Shown: in pieces, positions 45,600 through 58,249 of the stretch
How positions within the stretch are numbered: the first letter of the stretch is position 1
Layout: each line of letters starts with the position of its first letter
From: Astropecten irregularis
Lineage: Eukaryota; Echinodermata; Asteroidea; Paxillosida; Astropectinidae
Assembly (NCBI GenBank): GCA_963971285.1
Contig: OZ020252.1
Location: 12,189,662-12,253,661, forward strand
Direction of reading: 5' to 3'
Length of the DNA: 64,000 nucleotides
Notes under the pieces: generated by a model
Seen by the model: only the letters and a program-made list of their open reading frames with translations
What the model was told of the DNA's origin: nothing
Databases searched by the model: none
Translations under genes and position numbers: made by a program

Positions 45600-46474
45600 G
45601 GATGGGGAAATAAAAAAAAAAATACAACAAAATTAAAAACCTAACAACTAAAAAAGAAAAAGGAAAAACAAAATAAAACAAAACAAAACACATACATGTA
45701 CCTTTCTTAAAACTCTTGTCTCCTCAACTTCCATAATGGATGTCGTATATTAACAATTAAGTAGGGTTTCCGCAAAATGTTAAGTGATGGAATGACAGCT
45801 AGAGGCATCCAATGTGTGAATCCACTGTTATAACTAAAACGTCAACATGCCCTTCAGGAATTGCTCTTGAAGATATTGTAATTTTTATCTGTAATCAATC
45901 TCGATTAAAAACAAGTAGAAACCCCAATCAGACATCTGTTAATACCTGTCTGTGAAGTTAACCACTTTCAGGCCCTGGTGTATGACACTCAGGCAAAATC
46001 TAAAGAAGACTGGGAGATTCTACAAGATTAACTTATAATGAAAGGTTGATAAAGATTAAAGGTTGTAAATTGTTAACATTTAGGGTAGAAACTGTTTATT
46101 AAAATGTTTATTTGTTATTAATATCAATGAAACTAATCACTGTCCAAATTAAACCAAAATATGCAGCAATTTACAATAAACACATACTTTTCATTAATTT
46201 ACTTGAATAATATCAGATATTTTTTAGGGTTGGCAGCACAGATGTGGCTTTCTGACACTGGTGACCTGTGCATACTTTAAATTTTTACAAGGGAGTTTGA
46301 TGCATAAGTCAGAGTATTCCCAAATCACCCGATAATGATTAAACACGTCATTGCATGTGTAGGCCTACACATGTAAAGAAAAACTCTCCATCTAACCTAC
46401 CAAAGGATAATAATAAAGGAATTTGAAAAAACTTGGTTCATTTAAATACTACAAATTTGTAAAAAAATTAATTT
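45600..46474. other. Nothing recognised
   Basis: A-rich simple stretch at 45,605-45,690 (AAAACAAAATA-like), otherwise unassigned. Confidence 0.4.
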
Positions 46475-47240
46475 AAAGCCTGACGTGTCCATTTGGTTAA
46501 AACTTCAGAAACGTAGAAAGGTGCACAACCATGCCAAATCTTAAATTTAGTCACTTAGATCTTGAACTTTATGCACTGAGAGATCGGTAACCAATGAAGA
46601 TCGTAAAGAATGGATGTGATGTGCTTATTGACACTAGTACGGGTAACTAAACGATCTAGGCAGAGTTTTGGAGAAGTTGTAACCGGTGAATACTGTAAGA
46701 GAATCTGGGAGGCCATGTACAAATGCTATTACAATATAAACAAGAAGTAACAAAAGAATGGATCAGGTGTTCTGTACAAGTGTGTCTTAAAAACTTTCGA
46801 ATACGACTTATACATGTACAATAGAGAGAAAAAGACACTGACTGACTGACCTTGGATACGTGGGTATCCATAGATAAAAACGAATCAAGATAGATGTCCA
46901 GGTTACGAATAGAGTTACAACAGCTAACAGTAGTACTCCCTACGTTCAATGAAACAAGCTTGTTCACATCTTTAAATTTAGAGTGAAAATGAACAACATC
47001 AGTTTTACCATCACTAAGTGCAAGCTTATTGGCTGACATCCATCTACTAACATCTTGAAAGCATTTTTCGATGGAACTAACTGAATCATGGGCCCTAGAG
47101 CATGTAAGGTACACTTGGGTGTCATCAGCATAAAACATACAATCTACCCCGTGAGATTTAACAATATTCTGGATTGGTGAAGTGTACAATGTGAAAAGAA
47201 GAGGACCAAGAATACTGCCTTGTAGCACACCGTATATAAA
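46475..47240 (-). pseudogene. CR1-like RT fragment with intact YADD
   Basis: VLQGSILGPLLFTLYTSPI, MFYADDTQVYL, WMSANKLALSDGKT, IRNLDIYLDS, FVTSCLYCNSI, then in another frame LHWLPISQCIKFKI. These are palm motifs and C-terminus of a CR1-type RT. The 5' part is absent and there are shifts near 46,660. Confidence 0.8.
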
Positions 47241-48077
47241 AGTGACGATACATACTGATATAATACATACAGTACCAACTTGGACCAAACCCAGTTTCAA
47301 TCCGATCAGATGACAGGTTGGATTGCAATTGGTTTGTGAACTTTGCCCCTAAAATTTTGCCCCTCAACATCATCATGACATTAATCTTTGACACACACAT
47401 ACCTTTTCAAACAAAATATTGGTCTCAACAAAGGTCACTTCTACCCTTATCCAATAAAATATTTTCAAAATCATAATACTTTATATATATCTATGAATAA
47501 ATAAACATTCTGTGTGAACTAAAAACGTAACTTGGTACAACCTATCTTAAATATGAACATGATTTTGAAATCCATATACTGGTGGTTCATATATATATGT
47601 GATGAAGTCATCAGGTGTAAATTGCCAGATTTAAACAAAGACAATGTTAAATAAAAACAATTAGAAAAAGTCTAGCAAAAATGTTAAGCAATTACTAAAT
47701 TCCCTTGAAGTATGAGAAAAGACTAACCAAGATTAATGCCAATAACAAACACGCATATATATTTCCTCAAGGCAGTCAAATATTTGAAGTTCTATAATTG
47801 TAAAGTGCATCCTCTGGCACCGAACCATGATGCAATGCAGTTCTTTCAATGCCTTGAATTGCTCTTGTCTCATGCAAATTATGTTGTTGCCATTTTCATT
47901 TATGTGACTGGACCCTGTGATTCTTACCATAAACATGAAGGCTTTCTGTTTATTTATGCACAGGAAGGAACATGTTTAGCTGTTCATTTGGAGATGTAAC
48001 ATTATCCTCACAATCAAACAATACAAAGATATCTAAAAGGTAACACAATAAAAAACAATCTGACTGATTTGCATGGT

Positions 48078-48160
48078 ACGACTTTCTTTGACTTTGAGAA
48101 CGAAACGTCAGGATCTCCTAACTCCAAGCATCTCTTTATGAATTGCAAGAATATAGGGCT
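48078..48160 (+). repeat. Possible Penelope 3' UTR relic
   Basis: GAACGAAACGTCAGGATCTC and CTCCAAGCATCTCTTTATGA resemble 53,010-53,085 (AAAACGCGTCAGGCCCTCC, CTCCAAGCATTTTTATAA), which in turn resembles the 3' UTR at 13,832. Confidence 0.35.
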
Positions 48161-48165
48161 TTTAA

Positions 48166-48411
48166 AGGTATTATCATACTTTGGTTTTTAAGAAGAAATA
48201 CAGATTCATGGGCAAAGTATCAACACAGATACAGTAACAGTCGTCTGTGAAAATTTCAGTCCCATACGGTGCCTACTTTTTTTGGAAAAAAAAAAAAACA
48301 GTGAAAATAGCCACAGTATTTCTTAAATCTTTTCTCTTTTATTTTTGATCTTTTAAAAGATCAAAAAGATTTTCGGTCGTTGTTTTACTAATTTCTGGAT
48401 AAATACACCCT
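48166..48411. mobile_element. TTAA-type MITE, truncated, abutting the next
   Basis: Begins at TTAA (48,162) with AGGTATTATCATACTTTGG. It lacks its right part and runs into the TTAA of 48,416-48,772. Confidence 0.65.
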
Positions 48412-48415
48412 TTAA

Positions 48416-48772
48416 AGGTAGTATCATACTTTGGTAAGAGACCAAAACAGACATGTTCACAGATTTACGTATAACTTACAGGGAATGAAGATAATGCCAG
48501 TAGAAACCTACCGTTAAAATGTTTCCGCCTGAAATGGTGTATTTATCCAGAAATGAGTAAAACAACGACTGAAAATATTTTTGATCTTTTAAAAGATCAA
48601 AAATAAAAGAGAAAACACTTAAGAAATACTGTGGCCGTTTTTCACTATTTTCTCGAAAAGTGGGCACCGTATGGGACTGAAATTTTCACAGATGACAGTA
48701 ACTGTATCTTCCTTGATATTTTTGCCCATGAATCTGTACTTCTTTGACAAAAACCAAAGTATAATACTACCT
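48416..48772. mobile_element. TTAA-type MITE, complete
   Basis: AGGTAGTATCATACTTTGG and CCAAAGTATAATACTACC form inverted ends. TTAA at 48,412-48,415 and 48,773-48,776. Internal palindrome GATCTTTTAAAAGATC. No ORF. Confidence 0.85.
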
Positions 48773-48779
48773 TTAATAA

Positions 48780-49770
48780 GTCATTTATTTGTATAGTACC
48801 CACATACATGTACTAAAGGCTTTGTAACATGTCTAATTTACCCATATCACAAAAAAACAGACATATTTATGATTCCAATGAAACTGAAAGGCATCATAAG
48901 CTGGTAATGAAGGGCACACAATTAAGAAATTCTAGATTTCATGGCCTATACATCTATAACTCCCCCTTTTTTGTTTTTAATTAATTTCCTGAAGAAGTAC
49001 ACGTTATTATATAGGCCTATATACTAAAAAATCAATGTAATAAATGTTATCATTGACTGCATATGTACAATACTTGCTGAGAATAAAGGAAGAGTCTGAT
49101 AATTCAAACATAAGTTGTTCAGCCACAAGTTGTGCAAATATCATATCTGTGAATCATTTGACCTTGACATTCTCAAACATGACATTTTATAAATTAATTC
49201 AAGAAAAAAATGATTAGAGGCACTGCATTAACCGATTCACGACGGTATTAAAAATAAAAAACAACCAAGCCCAACAGCGGTATTATTTTCACCGTGCTTA
49301 AGTGATTTTTTTATTAAAAAATTACAGTTTTCCCCCAGGACCAATAAGTGAACTCTTCCAATGATCATTAGTGGCGGTATTTTCATTTTTTACTCACCAT
49401 TATGGACACATTTTGTGGGATTTTTTCCAATGTGTGATATCTTGTCAACTGCAGAAAACAGACAATTTTTCCTACAAAGCAGGAGTCATCCGTGTCTTCT
49501 CATGGTGAAGAGTCCAGTGCAGTAATCCTATATTTAAAGCCAATTATAAACTCTACAAGTAAAATGGAAACGCTGTCAGGCTTTGTGATTGTGGTTACAG
49601 AAGAACTAGGGTCTTCAACATGTTCAAGGCATATAACATCCCAGTAATTTTCATCCATAACCCTGCTGGAAAGGAGAGGGGGAAGTACAGGTATAGCAGT
49701 TGACTCAAAGCTCCATGGTTGAGCAAGCAGAGATGAAAGACCTTGCCTGTGGACACAAGAGGGAATTATT
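48780..49770. other. Nothing recognised
   Basis: AT-rich, no supported features. Confidence 0.4.
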
Positions 49771-49789
49771 TTATATACTGAACGAGAAT

Positions 49790-50275
49790 AACCTCCGAGG
49801 CCAAGGCCGAGTCCGAATCATGGGTCTCTGAGGCAAAGGCCGAGGCTGAGGCCAAGTTTCTCACGAGCAGCCGAGGCCAAGGCCGAGTCCGAGTCATGGG
49901 TCTCACAGGCCGAGGCCAAGGCCGAGTCACACACGAGCATATAATTTCATTCCACGAGAGACTGTTTGCTAGTCTAGATGTGGTACCCGAACTTTCCAAT
50001 GCAGCTTATAACCACACTAGCATAGTCCACCATGCTCTCAATTAATTACATTCAATGAATTACACACTAAATTTCTTTCTGTAAGTGTTTATTTAATGAA
50101 AAATTTCAAATTGTCCCCCCTAAAATGTTGGGAAACACGTTTCAGTTTTAAATAAACTTCCCGGCCTCGAGCCGAGTCATCATTCAAAATTCTTCGAGAC
50201 CAAGGCCGAGTCATGGACCCATGAGGCCGAGGCTGAGGCAGCAAATTTCCGGCCTCAACACTCCAACACAGTCAT
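49790..50275. repeat. Degenerate GGCCGAGTC-type repeats, hAT-like end
   Basis: Many copies of GAGGCCAAGGCCGAGTC-like words, then CTCAACACTCCAACACAG, whose complement resembles CAGTGTTGG-type hAT ends. Dense subterminal words are usual in hAT elements. Confidence 0.45.
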
Positions 50276-50819
50276 ACAACACTGATATAACCCATTAATC
50301 GGGTGTTAAGTGTAAAAAGGAATAGTAGAAGAATTGTCAATTGACAAGTCGAGTCATTTGCTTGCATTGACTTGAATTGAGTCTAAGAGTCATTTATTAA
50401 CTGACTCCAGTTTAAGTCGTCACCACAAATTGACTTAAGTCAGACTCAAGTCGATTTTTGTCATAATTAAATGCAGACTTGTTCATTTATATCACCTGCT
50501 CAATGTACAATTGCCATCACTCAAAATTAAAGCAACCTATTAGTTATTTATGAAATTAGGATGTATCTTCAACAATGTTCATTTACATGGACAGACATTT
50601 TCGGACAAAATTTGGGCCAATCACCAATTCATACAATTCAGTTCAGGCACAGTGTGAAAATCACTTGTCAAAATACAACAACCACATGTGCAGAAACATA
50701 AAACAGACCAATTACCAGATACTGTCAGCTGTATACTGAACAAAATGACACTGGCACAGACACAGAACAGAGACAGGGAGACAAGGACAAAGACAACACT
50801 CAACAAGAACTAATATACT

Positions 50820-51250
50820 ACAATCACAAAAACAACATGTACATGTACATTGTACAAGAAATACTACTATTACAACTACAATACGACAATCACAAAAACA
50901 ACATGTACAAGAAATACTACTAATACAACTACAATATGACAATCACAAAAACAACATGTACAAGAAATACTACTAATACAACTACAATATGACAATCACA
51001 AAAACAACATGTACAAGAAATACTACTAATACAACTACAATATGACAATCACAAAAACAACATGTACAAGAAATACTACTAATACAACTACAATATGACA
51101 ATCACAAAAACAACATGTACAAGAAATACTACTAATACAACTACAATATGACAATCACAAAAACAAAATGTACAAGAAATACTACTAATACAACTACAAT
51201 ATGACAATCACAAAAACAAAATGTACAAGAAATACTACTATTACAACTAC
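50820..51250. repeat. 53-bp minisatellite, about 8 units
   Basis: Unit runs from ACAATCACAAAAACAACATG to ACAACTACAATATG with very few differences between copies, which suggests recent expansion. Confidence 0.9.
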
Positions 51251-51799
51251 TATATATACGGAAAAGCCTTCCAATGCTCTTTTTTCCAAATAGACATACA
51301 GTGTACATGTAGATGTCTATATTATTTTTCGTTTTAATAATATCAGGGAAGTTTTGATAATGTAAAGGTTATTAATTACAGCACAGGCGCATCATGTATT
51401 TATATCGAGATGGTGCTCCCTGTTCAATGACCTACATGTACTCTGGCAGGTTGTGCATGCACAGTGAGTCTGTGACTTGGACTGAGGACTTCAATTATTA
51501 CATCCAAGTCGTTTGTCTTCACATGGCTATGTTCATAAATATTAAGATAAAAATATAAATCTTGAATGTGCATTACATGATCCATACATGGCCAACCAAG
51601 ATGCAAGGAAACAGTTTGTGTTGCTTTTTGTCATCAATGGAATGGTCACTATGCAATGTGCTTTTTATATATCCACAGCGGAATGTAGCTCACCCCCCAC
51701 TGAGTTTAAGGTCAGTGAAACAAAATACAGCCAAGGTTTAGTGTGCAATTTTGATATCTGCATTTGGATTCACATGCCAATTTGTATCACAAAGCATTG

Positions 51800-51935
51800 A
51801 AAATACTTTCAAGTTTCCCTTGTAGTTGTTTAATTATTACATTGATTAAAAAGCTGCATCCTCTTTAAGTGATCCCCATGTACATTACTGTACATGTATG
51901 TATATCAGGTTGCAGCATTGCTAATGCAAAAGTTG
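51800..51935 (+). mobile_element. SINE fragment (tail and body)
   Basis: TTTCCCTTGTAGTTGTTTAAT, then GTGATCCCCATGTACATTAC and CAGGTTGCAGCATTGC: the tail-to-body portion of the SINE family at 30,548. Confidence 0.55.
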
Positions 51936-52599
51936 TCAAATACCAGGTCATGACAAATTGCCAGTCACAACAAAACAAAAAGAAACTCACACTACACGTA
52001 CTGTACATCATGTCCACTTCACACTCCAATTTTACCATTTCTACCCTGTAGAGCCTATATATCCAGCCCCTAAAACACCCCTCATATAAGATGTAGATAA
52101 AGAGTTTGCACTACATATAACTAGGAAAGAGTAAAACTAGGAGTATTAGCAGATGATTTATAACTGACATACCTTCCATATGCTAAGGCATTTTCCCATG
52201 TCTCACATAGTTATCATTAGGTACGATGCATGATAAAACAAACCTACCATAGGTTGTTGACACACAGTAAAGATGGATGCAGCTAGTGTACATGTACATG
52301 ATGCAAATGACTGCTTCCAAACTAACCGTTTCTCAAGCCTGCCTGCATGAGCACATGTACGTGTACCTTCAGTTAACCTCCATGTGTGGCTTAAAATTCA
52401 CATTGCAGTGGTGCTGCCTAGTCTACAGTTCACCTCAGGCCCCAGCATAATTACTTCAGAAAACCGGATTCTTCTGTGGCAAGCTTTCACACTTCAGCTC
52501 AGGGTAATAAATCCACCACAGGTTTATAGGGAAGGTCACCATAGTCCACAGGTCCAGAGCAATGAAATATGATAATCATATATTATAGGCTGGCCAATA

Positions 52600-52955
52600 C
52601 ATGATTGGTAAAGGTCACAGAACAGCACTCACACTTTGTCTGATCCAATATGTACATGAAATAATAAACCTGTGAAAATTTGAGTTCAATCGGACATCTG
52701 AACCATGAGAAAACAGTGAAAACCCGACTCAATTTTTCTTATAAAACATAAAGAATGGTTTTGATCTTATCTTACCCCGAGATCAATTTAACTGTTTTCA
52801 GTCTTTGTTTGACTAATTTTTCTGGATAAATACACCATTTCAGCGGAAAATATTTTAACAATATGTTTCTACCAGCACCATCTTCATATCCGGAAAGTTA
52901 TGTAAATCTGTGAACACTTTCTGTTTGGGTATGTTACCAATCCTGTACTGTACCT
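52600..52955. mobile_element. TTAA-type MITE
   Basis: Body as 33,650-33,964. The right end CCTGTACTGTACC is followed by TTAA (52,956-52,959); the left end is decayed. Confidence 0.7.
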
Positions 52956-52984
52956 TTAAAATCAAACTGATAACAAATTACTTG

Positions 52985-53110
52985 GAGATAGCCTGAGCAG
53001 GATCTTTATCGAAGGCTAAGTAAAGATCCTGCTAGGATCAAAACGCGTCAGGCCCTCCCATCTCCAAGCATTTTTATAAATTTCAGGTCATTCTTTTGGC
53101 TGATGAGCAG
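52985..53110 (+). repeat. Possible Penelope 3' UTR relic with stem
   Basis: AAAGATCCTGCTAGGATCAA followed by AACGCGTC parallels the Penelope 3' UTR at 13,832 (GATCC-loop-GGATC, then GAAACGCG). Confidence 0.45.
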
Positions 53111-53789
53111 TTTGCAGCAGTTAATTACTTGTATTGATAACAAATTAACTCCCAGTGATGGTATGTACACTAGACAGTGAGATGAACTTCAAGTTCAAAT
53201 TATCGTAAGGCAAGGTTAGATAAAATAATGGAATATGTGTATTTATTAACCTGCTGCCACAAATTCTCGAAGACACAACCTCTAGTTTTTATTGCAAATA
53301 GTAAACAATGTCTGATCATCACGAAACTTGTAATTAGGTGTGATGTCTGTGCTACTCCAAGAAAGTTTCTGTGATGACGTTATTATGACGTCATCGGGCC
53401 TTGAATTTTGTACTACAAATTTTGTATTTTTTTTTAATGATTATAGGGTTCCTGCAGTGCTTTTTCCAGTCAGGTTTATTTTATTGCCTTCAGAAAGAGA
53501 ATATACTGACAAATAATGAATGGCAAGTCTTATTTTGGTTTCAAACCACCATTTGATTTTCGTTTTAATGGCTTTGCAAAATGGGAGATTTTCATACATA
53601 CTCATGTGGGAAACCAACAGCAAAAATATAATGAAAAAACATAAACAATGTAGAGGCAAACTTGACCCCCAGAAATGGTTTGGCAAAAATATTACACCTC
53701 CTGTTGAGTGAAAGGAACATATTCAGCACACAAAACCAATCGAAGAGGAAAAGGTCTGTCCGAAAACCTATAAAACAACCCCAACATTT

Positions 53790-54098
53790 TGTGCACCAAT
53801 CAATTGGGTTACTTGTTGGTGGTGTCCCTAATAGTCAATTATCTTTGTTCATTTGGCAGTCAGAAGCCATGAAACCACTCACATACCACTATAGCCCAAG
53901 GATAATGTTATCGATAAGCAATACATGGGGGATCACTCAAAGAAGATACAGCTTTTCAATCAATATAACAATCAAATAACCACAAGGGAAACTGACAGAA
54001 TTTTAAGTCATTGAAAAGTGAACAAAGAAAAAATGGAGTGGGATTTGAACCAGCGAACTCCGGAATACCGTAACAGCACTCTTACCAACTGAGCTAAT
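53790..54098 (-). mobile_element. tRNA-derived SINE, copy 5
   Basis: Minus-strand SINE with a decayed A box, GGTTCAAATCC B box, TTCCCTTGTGGTTATTTGAT tail and GGTTTCATGGCTTCTGACTG body. Confidence 0.75.
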
Positions 54099-54437
54099 GC
54101 AAAAGTGTTTGACAAAGGACTAAATTACATCTGCAAGGACCTGCAAATAGCAAGAGCAACTCATATCTGCATCTATAGATGGCTTTTTAATTGCTGGTCA
54201 CAATGATCAACACTTCTGATGAATGATCGTACCCAATACACCGATCCAGAAGGCCACACCCATGCCCTTGACAAATTGACCAATCACAACGTGCTATTTA
54301 AGGTCCAACAAATTGCCGCCATTTTGTCCGAAATAATGTTTTAAATTTTGTATTCTTTACTACACACTTCTCGGTGAATTTACTTTTGTCAGGCGGTGTT
54401 TAAATGTTCATTGGCAAGAGAGGAAATGTACATTTAA

Positions 54438-54812
54438 AGGCATTGCATACGTTTGGTAATGACTCTGAAAATTTATGGCAATAAAAACTTACTTGGTATT
54501 AAGAAGTACAGCTGCTTTGGATAGTATTATGCATATTGAGAAACGTTCAATTCGAAGTACCGCGGTTATGGAAAAATATGTCACTTTTTATCTCCCAAAA
54601 TTATGAATCTGAGAAGCGTTATGGCCGTAACGCTTCTCAGCTATTGACTAACTGTTATCTGGCGTGAAATAACCGCTCTAGTTTGTCGCCAAAATCTCAC
54701 AAACGCTACCACCTTTTGAAATGAAACTTTCACAGGTTAGTTTTATGGTATATACAATTATATTGGTTTGAAACAAACAATAGGCTCAAATTACCAAACG
54801 TATGCAATCCCT
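54438..54812. mobile_element. TTAA-type MITE, third family
   Basis: Ends AGGCATTGCATACGTTTGG and CCAAACGTATGCAATCCC, TTAA on both sides (54,434-54,437; 54,813-54,816). Contains GAGAAGCGTTATGGCC-type inner palindrome. Confidence 0.85.
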
Positions 54813-54816
54813 TTAA

Positions 54817-55060
54817 AGGGAGCATATAGGATTTGCAAGGCCTCCAAAAAAAAATGTATTGAGTTTGAGACAGAAAATGGACTCAACAGTTTGTAAACAG
54901 TGCAAATAGTCACCATAGGAAATCTTGGTTCATAAGATGCTGGGCTTTTCAAGGAAATCAAGATTTAGTGTCTTTTCCAAAGATTTTTTGTCTGAACAAT
55001 TTTTGGAACAAACATAAAGGACACCCTCACTTGAGTTGTTTTAGTAATCCCTTTTCACTC
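54817..55060. mobile_element. TTAA-type MITE, second family, truncated
   Basis: Begins AGGGAGCATATAGGATTTGC directly after the TTAA that closes the previous MITE. The body matches 28,601-28,760; the right end is missing. Confidence 0.6.
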
Positions 55061-55063
55061 AAG

Positions 55064-55232
55064 GTATGAAGATGGTGCTGGTAGAAACATACCGTTAAAA
55101 TATTTCCACCTGAAATGCTGCATTTATTCAGAAATTAGTAAGACACAGACCGAAAACAGTTTTGATCTCGGGGTAAGATAAAAACAATTCTTCATGTTTT
55201 AAGAAAAATTCAGTTGGGTTTTTCGCTATTTT
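55064..55232. mobile_element. TTAA-type MITE fragment
   Basis: GGTATGAAGATGGTGCTGG and GTTTTGATCTCGGGGTAAGA are body words of the 26,675-27,053 family. Confidence 0.6.
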
Positions 55233-55639
55233 CACATTCGTGTTTTGTCCGTCAAACGCCGCAAAAAGTTGGGTACAATCATTGTGCATCAATAGATTCA
55301 ATAGGGGTCAAGGGTGTATACGTACCCCGGTTGCGTCCCCACATCTTGGTCATAATGCAGGACATACACAGTGTAATGTGTACACATACAAAGTACCCCT
55401 GGTATAGCGAGTGGCAGGGCTAAAAAAAATTACCGACTTGATATCAAGTCTGCCTGCTGCACGTGCACCAGATGCCCACCCAATTTTGACAGCGCCATGA
55501 CAACATTTTGAGACTACACTGCAATTGGCCAATAGCCCTTCCAATATGATTGCCTTATATGGTCAATGTGGATGAGGCATCCTCACTTAGTAATAAAATT
55601 AAAGGTTGCCGGAGACAAAATTGATTTATTGGATGCCAG

Positions 55640-55830
55640 TGTTGTAGTACTCGTACTTGTACTCGTACTCGAGTACAACTCGAGTCCACAAAAGTACTTG
55701 GCCCATACTCGATTAAAAGTACTCGAAAACAAAATGTACTAGGCCCGTACTCTATCCAATGTACTTGAATTTTGGACGTACTCGACGTTAAGTACTCTGT
55801 ACTCGATCCCAGTATTAAAGTACTTGATAA
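55640..55830. repeat. hAT-like end with TACTCG repeats
   Basis: CAGTGTTGTAGTACTCG starts a 190-bp stretch of degenerate GTACTCG/ACTCGA words. A similar block at 57,350-57,497 ends CCAACACTG. The two could be ends of one element, but the 8 bases flanking them do not match. Confidence 0.45.
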
Positions 55831-56084
55831 TTTCCGATAAAAAAATCAAATAAATTCACCCTTTCGGGGATGACTGCTCAACCTCAAACATATCGTAAAC
55901 GCGGTATCCGGTAGCACGATATCCATGATTATAATGTGTAGAAGGCTTTCCTTGCCCTGGGTACAGTTTGCGTGCGTACACGTGCAAGGAGCTCGGAGAT
56001 ACGTGTAGTGGAGTTAGTGGTTAACGCGACCCTAATTGGGATGGGATGTCAGGCCCAAATGCATTATGGTATACAAAAAATGAA

Positions 56085-56225
56085 TGTTTATGAGTGGAAT
56101 GGTAAAAATAATTTCATGAGGTGACAGATGGACTGTTCCATTTCACGAGGCGAAGCCGAGTGGAATGGAACAGTCCATCTGTCACCGAATGAAATTATTT
56201 TTTCCATTCTACGAATGTGAAACAT
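56085..56225. repeat. Inverted repeat, about 50-bp arms
   Basis: GTGACAGATGGACTGTTCCA and its complement flank CACGAGGCGAAGCCGAG. Outer parts TGGAATGG/CCATTCTA pair imperfectly. Non-coding foldback. Confidence 0.75.
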
Positions 56226-56239
56226 TCATTATTTGTTTT

Positions 56240-56600
56240 ATATAACATCTAAGTAGATCTTTGTCATTTGATTTTGATTGGAGGATAACATTTTAAGAGT
56301 TAGCGAGACAAAAAAAACTTAAAATCTTGGCAAACTATAATATGCTCTTATTACAGTAACGCGCGTTGCACACCAACGCGTACGCGCGCACGCAGTGACA
56401 AATAAATGGAACGCCGCTTGACCAATCACATATTAGAGTCCCTGGCGTGCAATGGTACAAATCGGATGGCACCAAAAATGCACGGTGGATGGAACAAATT
56501 TCAACGGTTGTGCCATGAATTGGTCTATTTATCAAATATCACGTGACATACAATCCTCCAATCAAATGACAAGGATCTACTAAGGTGTTATATAATTGGG
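56240..56600. mobile_element. Foldback MITE, about 45-bp inverted ends
   Basis: TATATAACATCTAAGTAGAT and TTTGATTGGAGGAT on the left match, inverted, ATCCTCCAATCAAATGACAA and GGTGTTATATAA on the right. The interior has a GC-rich CGCGTACGCGCGC word. Confidence 0.7.
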
Positions 56601-57349
56601 TCAAAATGATGCGCTACATGTATGTACATGTACAGTCCATGTTACATTCTCAATCGGTACATAATTGTGTTTACTCTGTATATTTCGTGTCACGCACGTG
56701 TATACGTATTGCATGACACTTGACATTTACATATTCCAAAGCGAAGGTTTTCGTCATCTCACGGGTAATTATGTCGGCGATATATGATATTATACATATT
56801 ATGTTTGTTCCAGGTCTTTCTTTATACCCTGTAAATTATATGTAAATCTGTTTTGGTTTCCTACCAAAGTACGATAGTACTTTTCAAGGTTATCTGTCAA
56901 AGAAATGCAGATTCATTGGCACAAATATCAAGAACGATACAGCAAATATCCAGTCCCTTACACTCAGTGCCCACTTTTTTTTTAGAAAACAGTGAAAAAC
57001 GCTCACTGTATATAATTTGTTCATAGAAGTTTTGATCTCTCCCTGAGATCCAAAGTGTTTTTGGCATGTGATTTATTATTTGTCTTTCTTTTTTAAATAC
57101 AACATTTTAGGCAGAAAAGGTTTTACCATTATATTTGTACCATCACCATCTTTATACCCCGTAAATTTGATAAAAAGCACTGTTCAGTGTTCATACAAGG
57201 TATTTTGACTATTTTGTTATTAAGTCCAGAGAGAATAAAGGGCAGTTGTTTTTGTTTCCTTTACCTGCTGACCTTGTTGTGTAATGAAGAGATTAAAACA
57301 CGACTGTCATGAACTGCATTTGTTGGTACTGTGCATTGGTTCTGTGGAT

Positions 57350-57497
57350 GTACTCAGCCCAGGACTCAAACTTTGGTACTCGGACTCGGCCCTGTACTCG
57401 GCCTTGAATGTACTCGGCCTCGATACCTAGGACTTGGACTCGACAGCAATGTACTCGGACTCGGCCCAGTAGGATTTGAGGACTCCACTCCAACACT
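57350..57497. repeat. ACTCGG-type repeats with hAT-like end
   Basis: Repeated TACTCGGACTCGGCC words ending in CCACTCCAACACTG. See 55,640-55,830. Confidence 0.45.
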
Positions 57498-57689
57498 GTA
57501 TACATACAGTTTAAGCGTGTCGGGATGAATTTTTATGCAAGGAATCTATAGCCTGACAACACAGGTTTTCTCAATCTAGTCCCACGTGTTTACAATGGAT
57601 TCGGCTACCATGGCCGACCGACCATGCCCAGCGAGACTTGGCGCTGGCGCATTGGCGCATTCAACTACTCAAATACGGACTCTACTCGA

Positions 57690-58246
57690 TTAGGCGATTA
57701 CTGTATCGTATGATAATCGTGAAGTGAACATGTGTAGTAATCATGAACTTTAAAATAATCGCGATGTGTGTAGTAATCGTGAACTGTATAATAATCGTGT
57801 TCAGCCTACATGGGGTGTACATGAATGATGTACATGTAGTCATCGTGTACTATCGTTGACCTGTACATGCATGTATGGGACTACGTCTGGGTGTATGTAC
57901 GTGTGGCAGTAACTGCCTTGTCGGCCAACACTCCATGAAATTACCCTACTTTACTGAAGGAATACCAATAATTATGGATGATATTAGTTTAATGAATTTT
58001 GCATAATAGGCTATACCTTAATTTGTCAGAAAAAAATGGCAGTGCTCAATGTCTCGGAAATAGGAACTGATCGCTGTTGAAACTTGTAAGAATCAATGCA
58101 TTACGCTAGTGCAGTTAACTGCAGTACCGCTATGATGAAAACAAGGTACGTGCTGCTTGTATAGTCACTTCCGGGTAATTGTGATTAATCGAGATTAGTT
58201 CCTCCACGATTAATCAATTAGTAAAAAGCACTAATCGCCCAGGACT
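57690..58246. repeat. TAATCG-rich stretch with hAT-like end
   Basis: Repeated TAATCGTGAA and GATTAATCG words ending AATCGCCCAGGACTACTG. The complement, CAGTAGTCCTGGGCGATT, resembles common hAT termini. Confidence 0.4.
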
Positions 58247-58249
58247 ACT

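Noticed and set aside
50621..50942. Cys-rich minus-strand ORFs
   Set aside because: They translate the 53-bp minisatellite and its edge.
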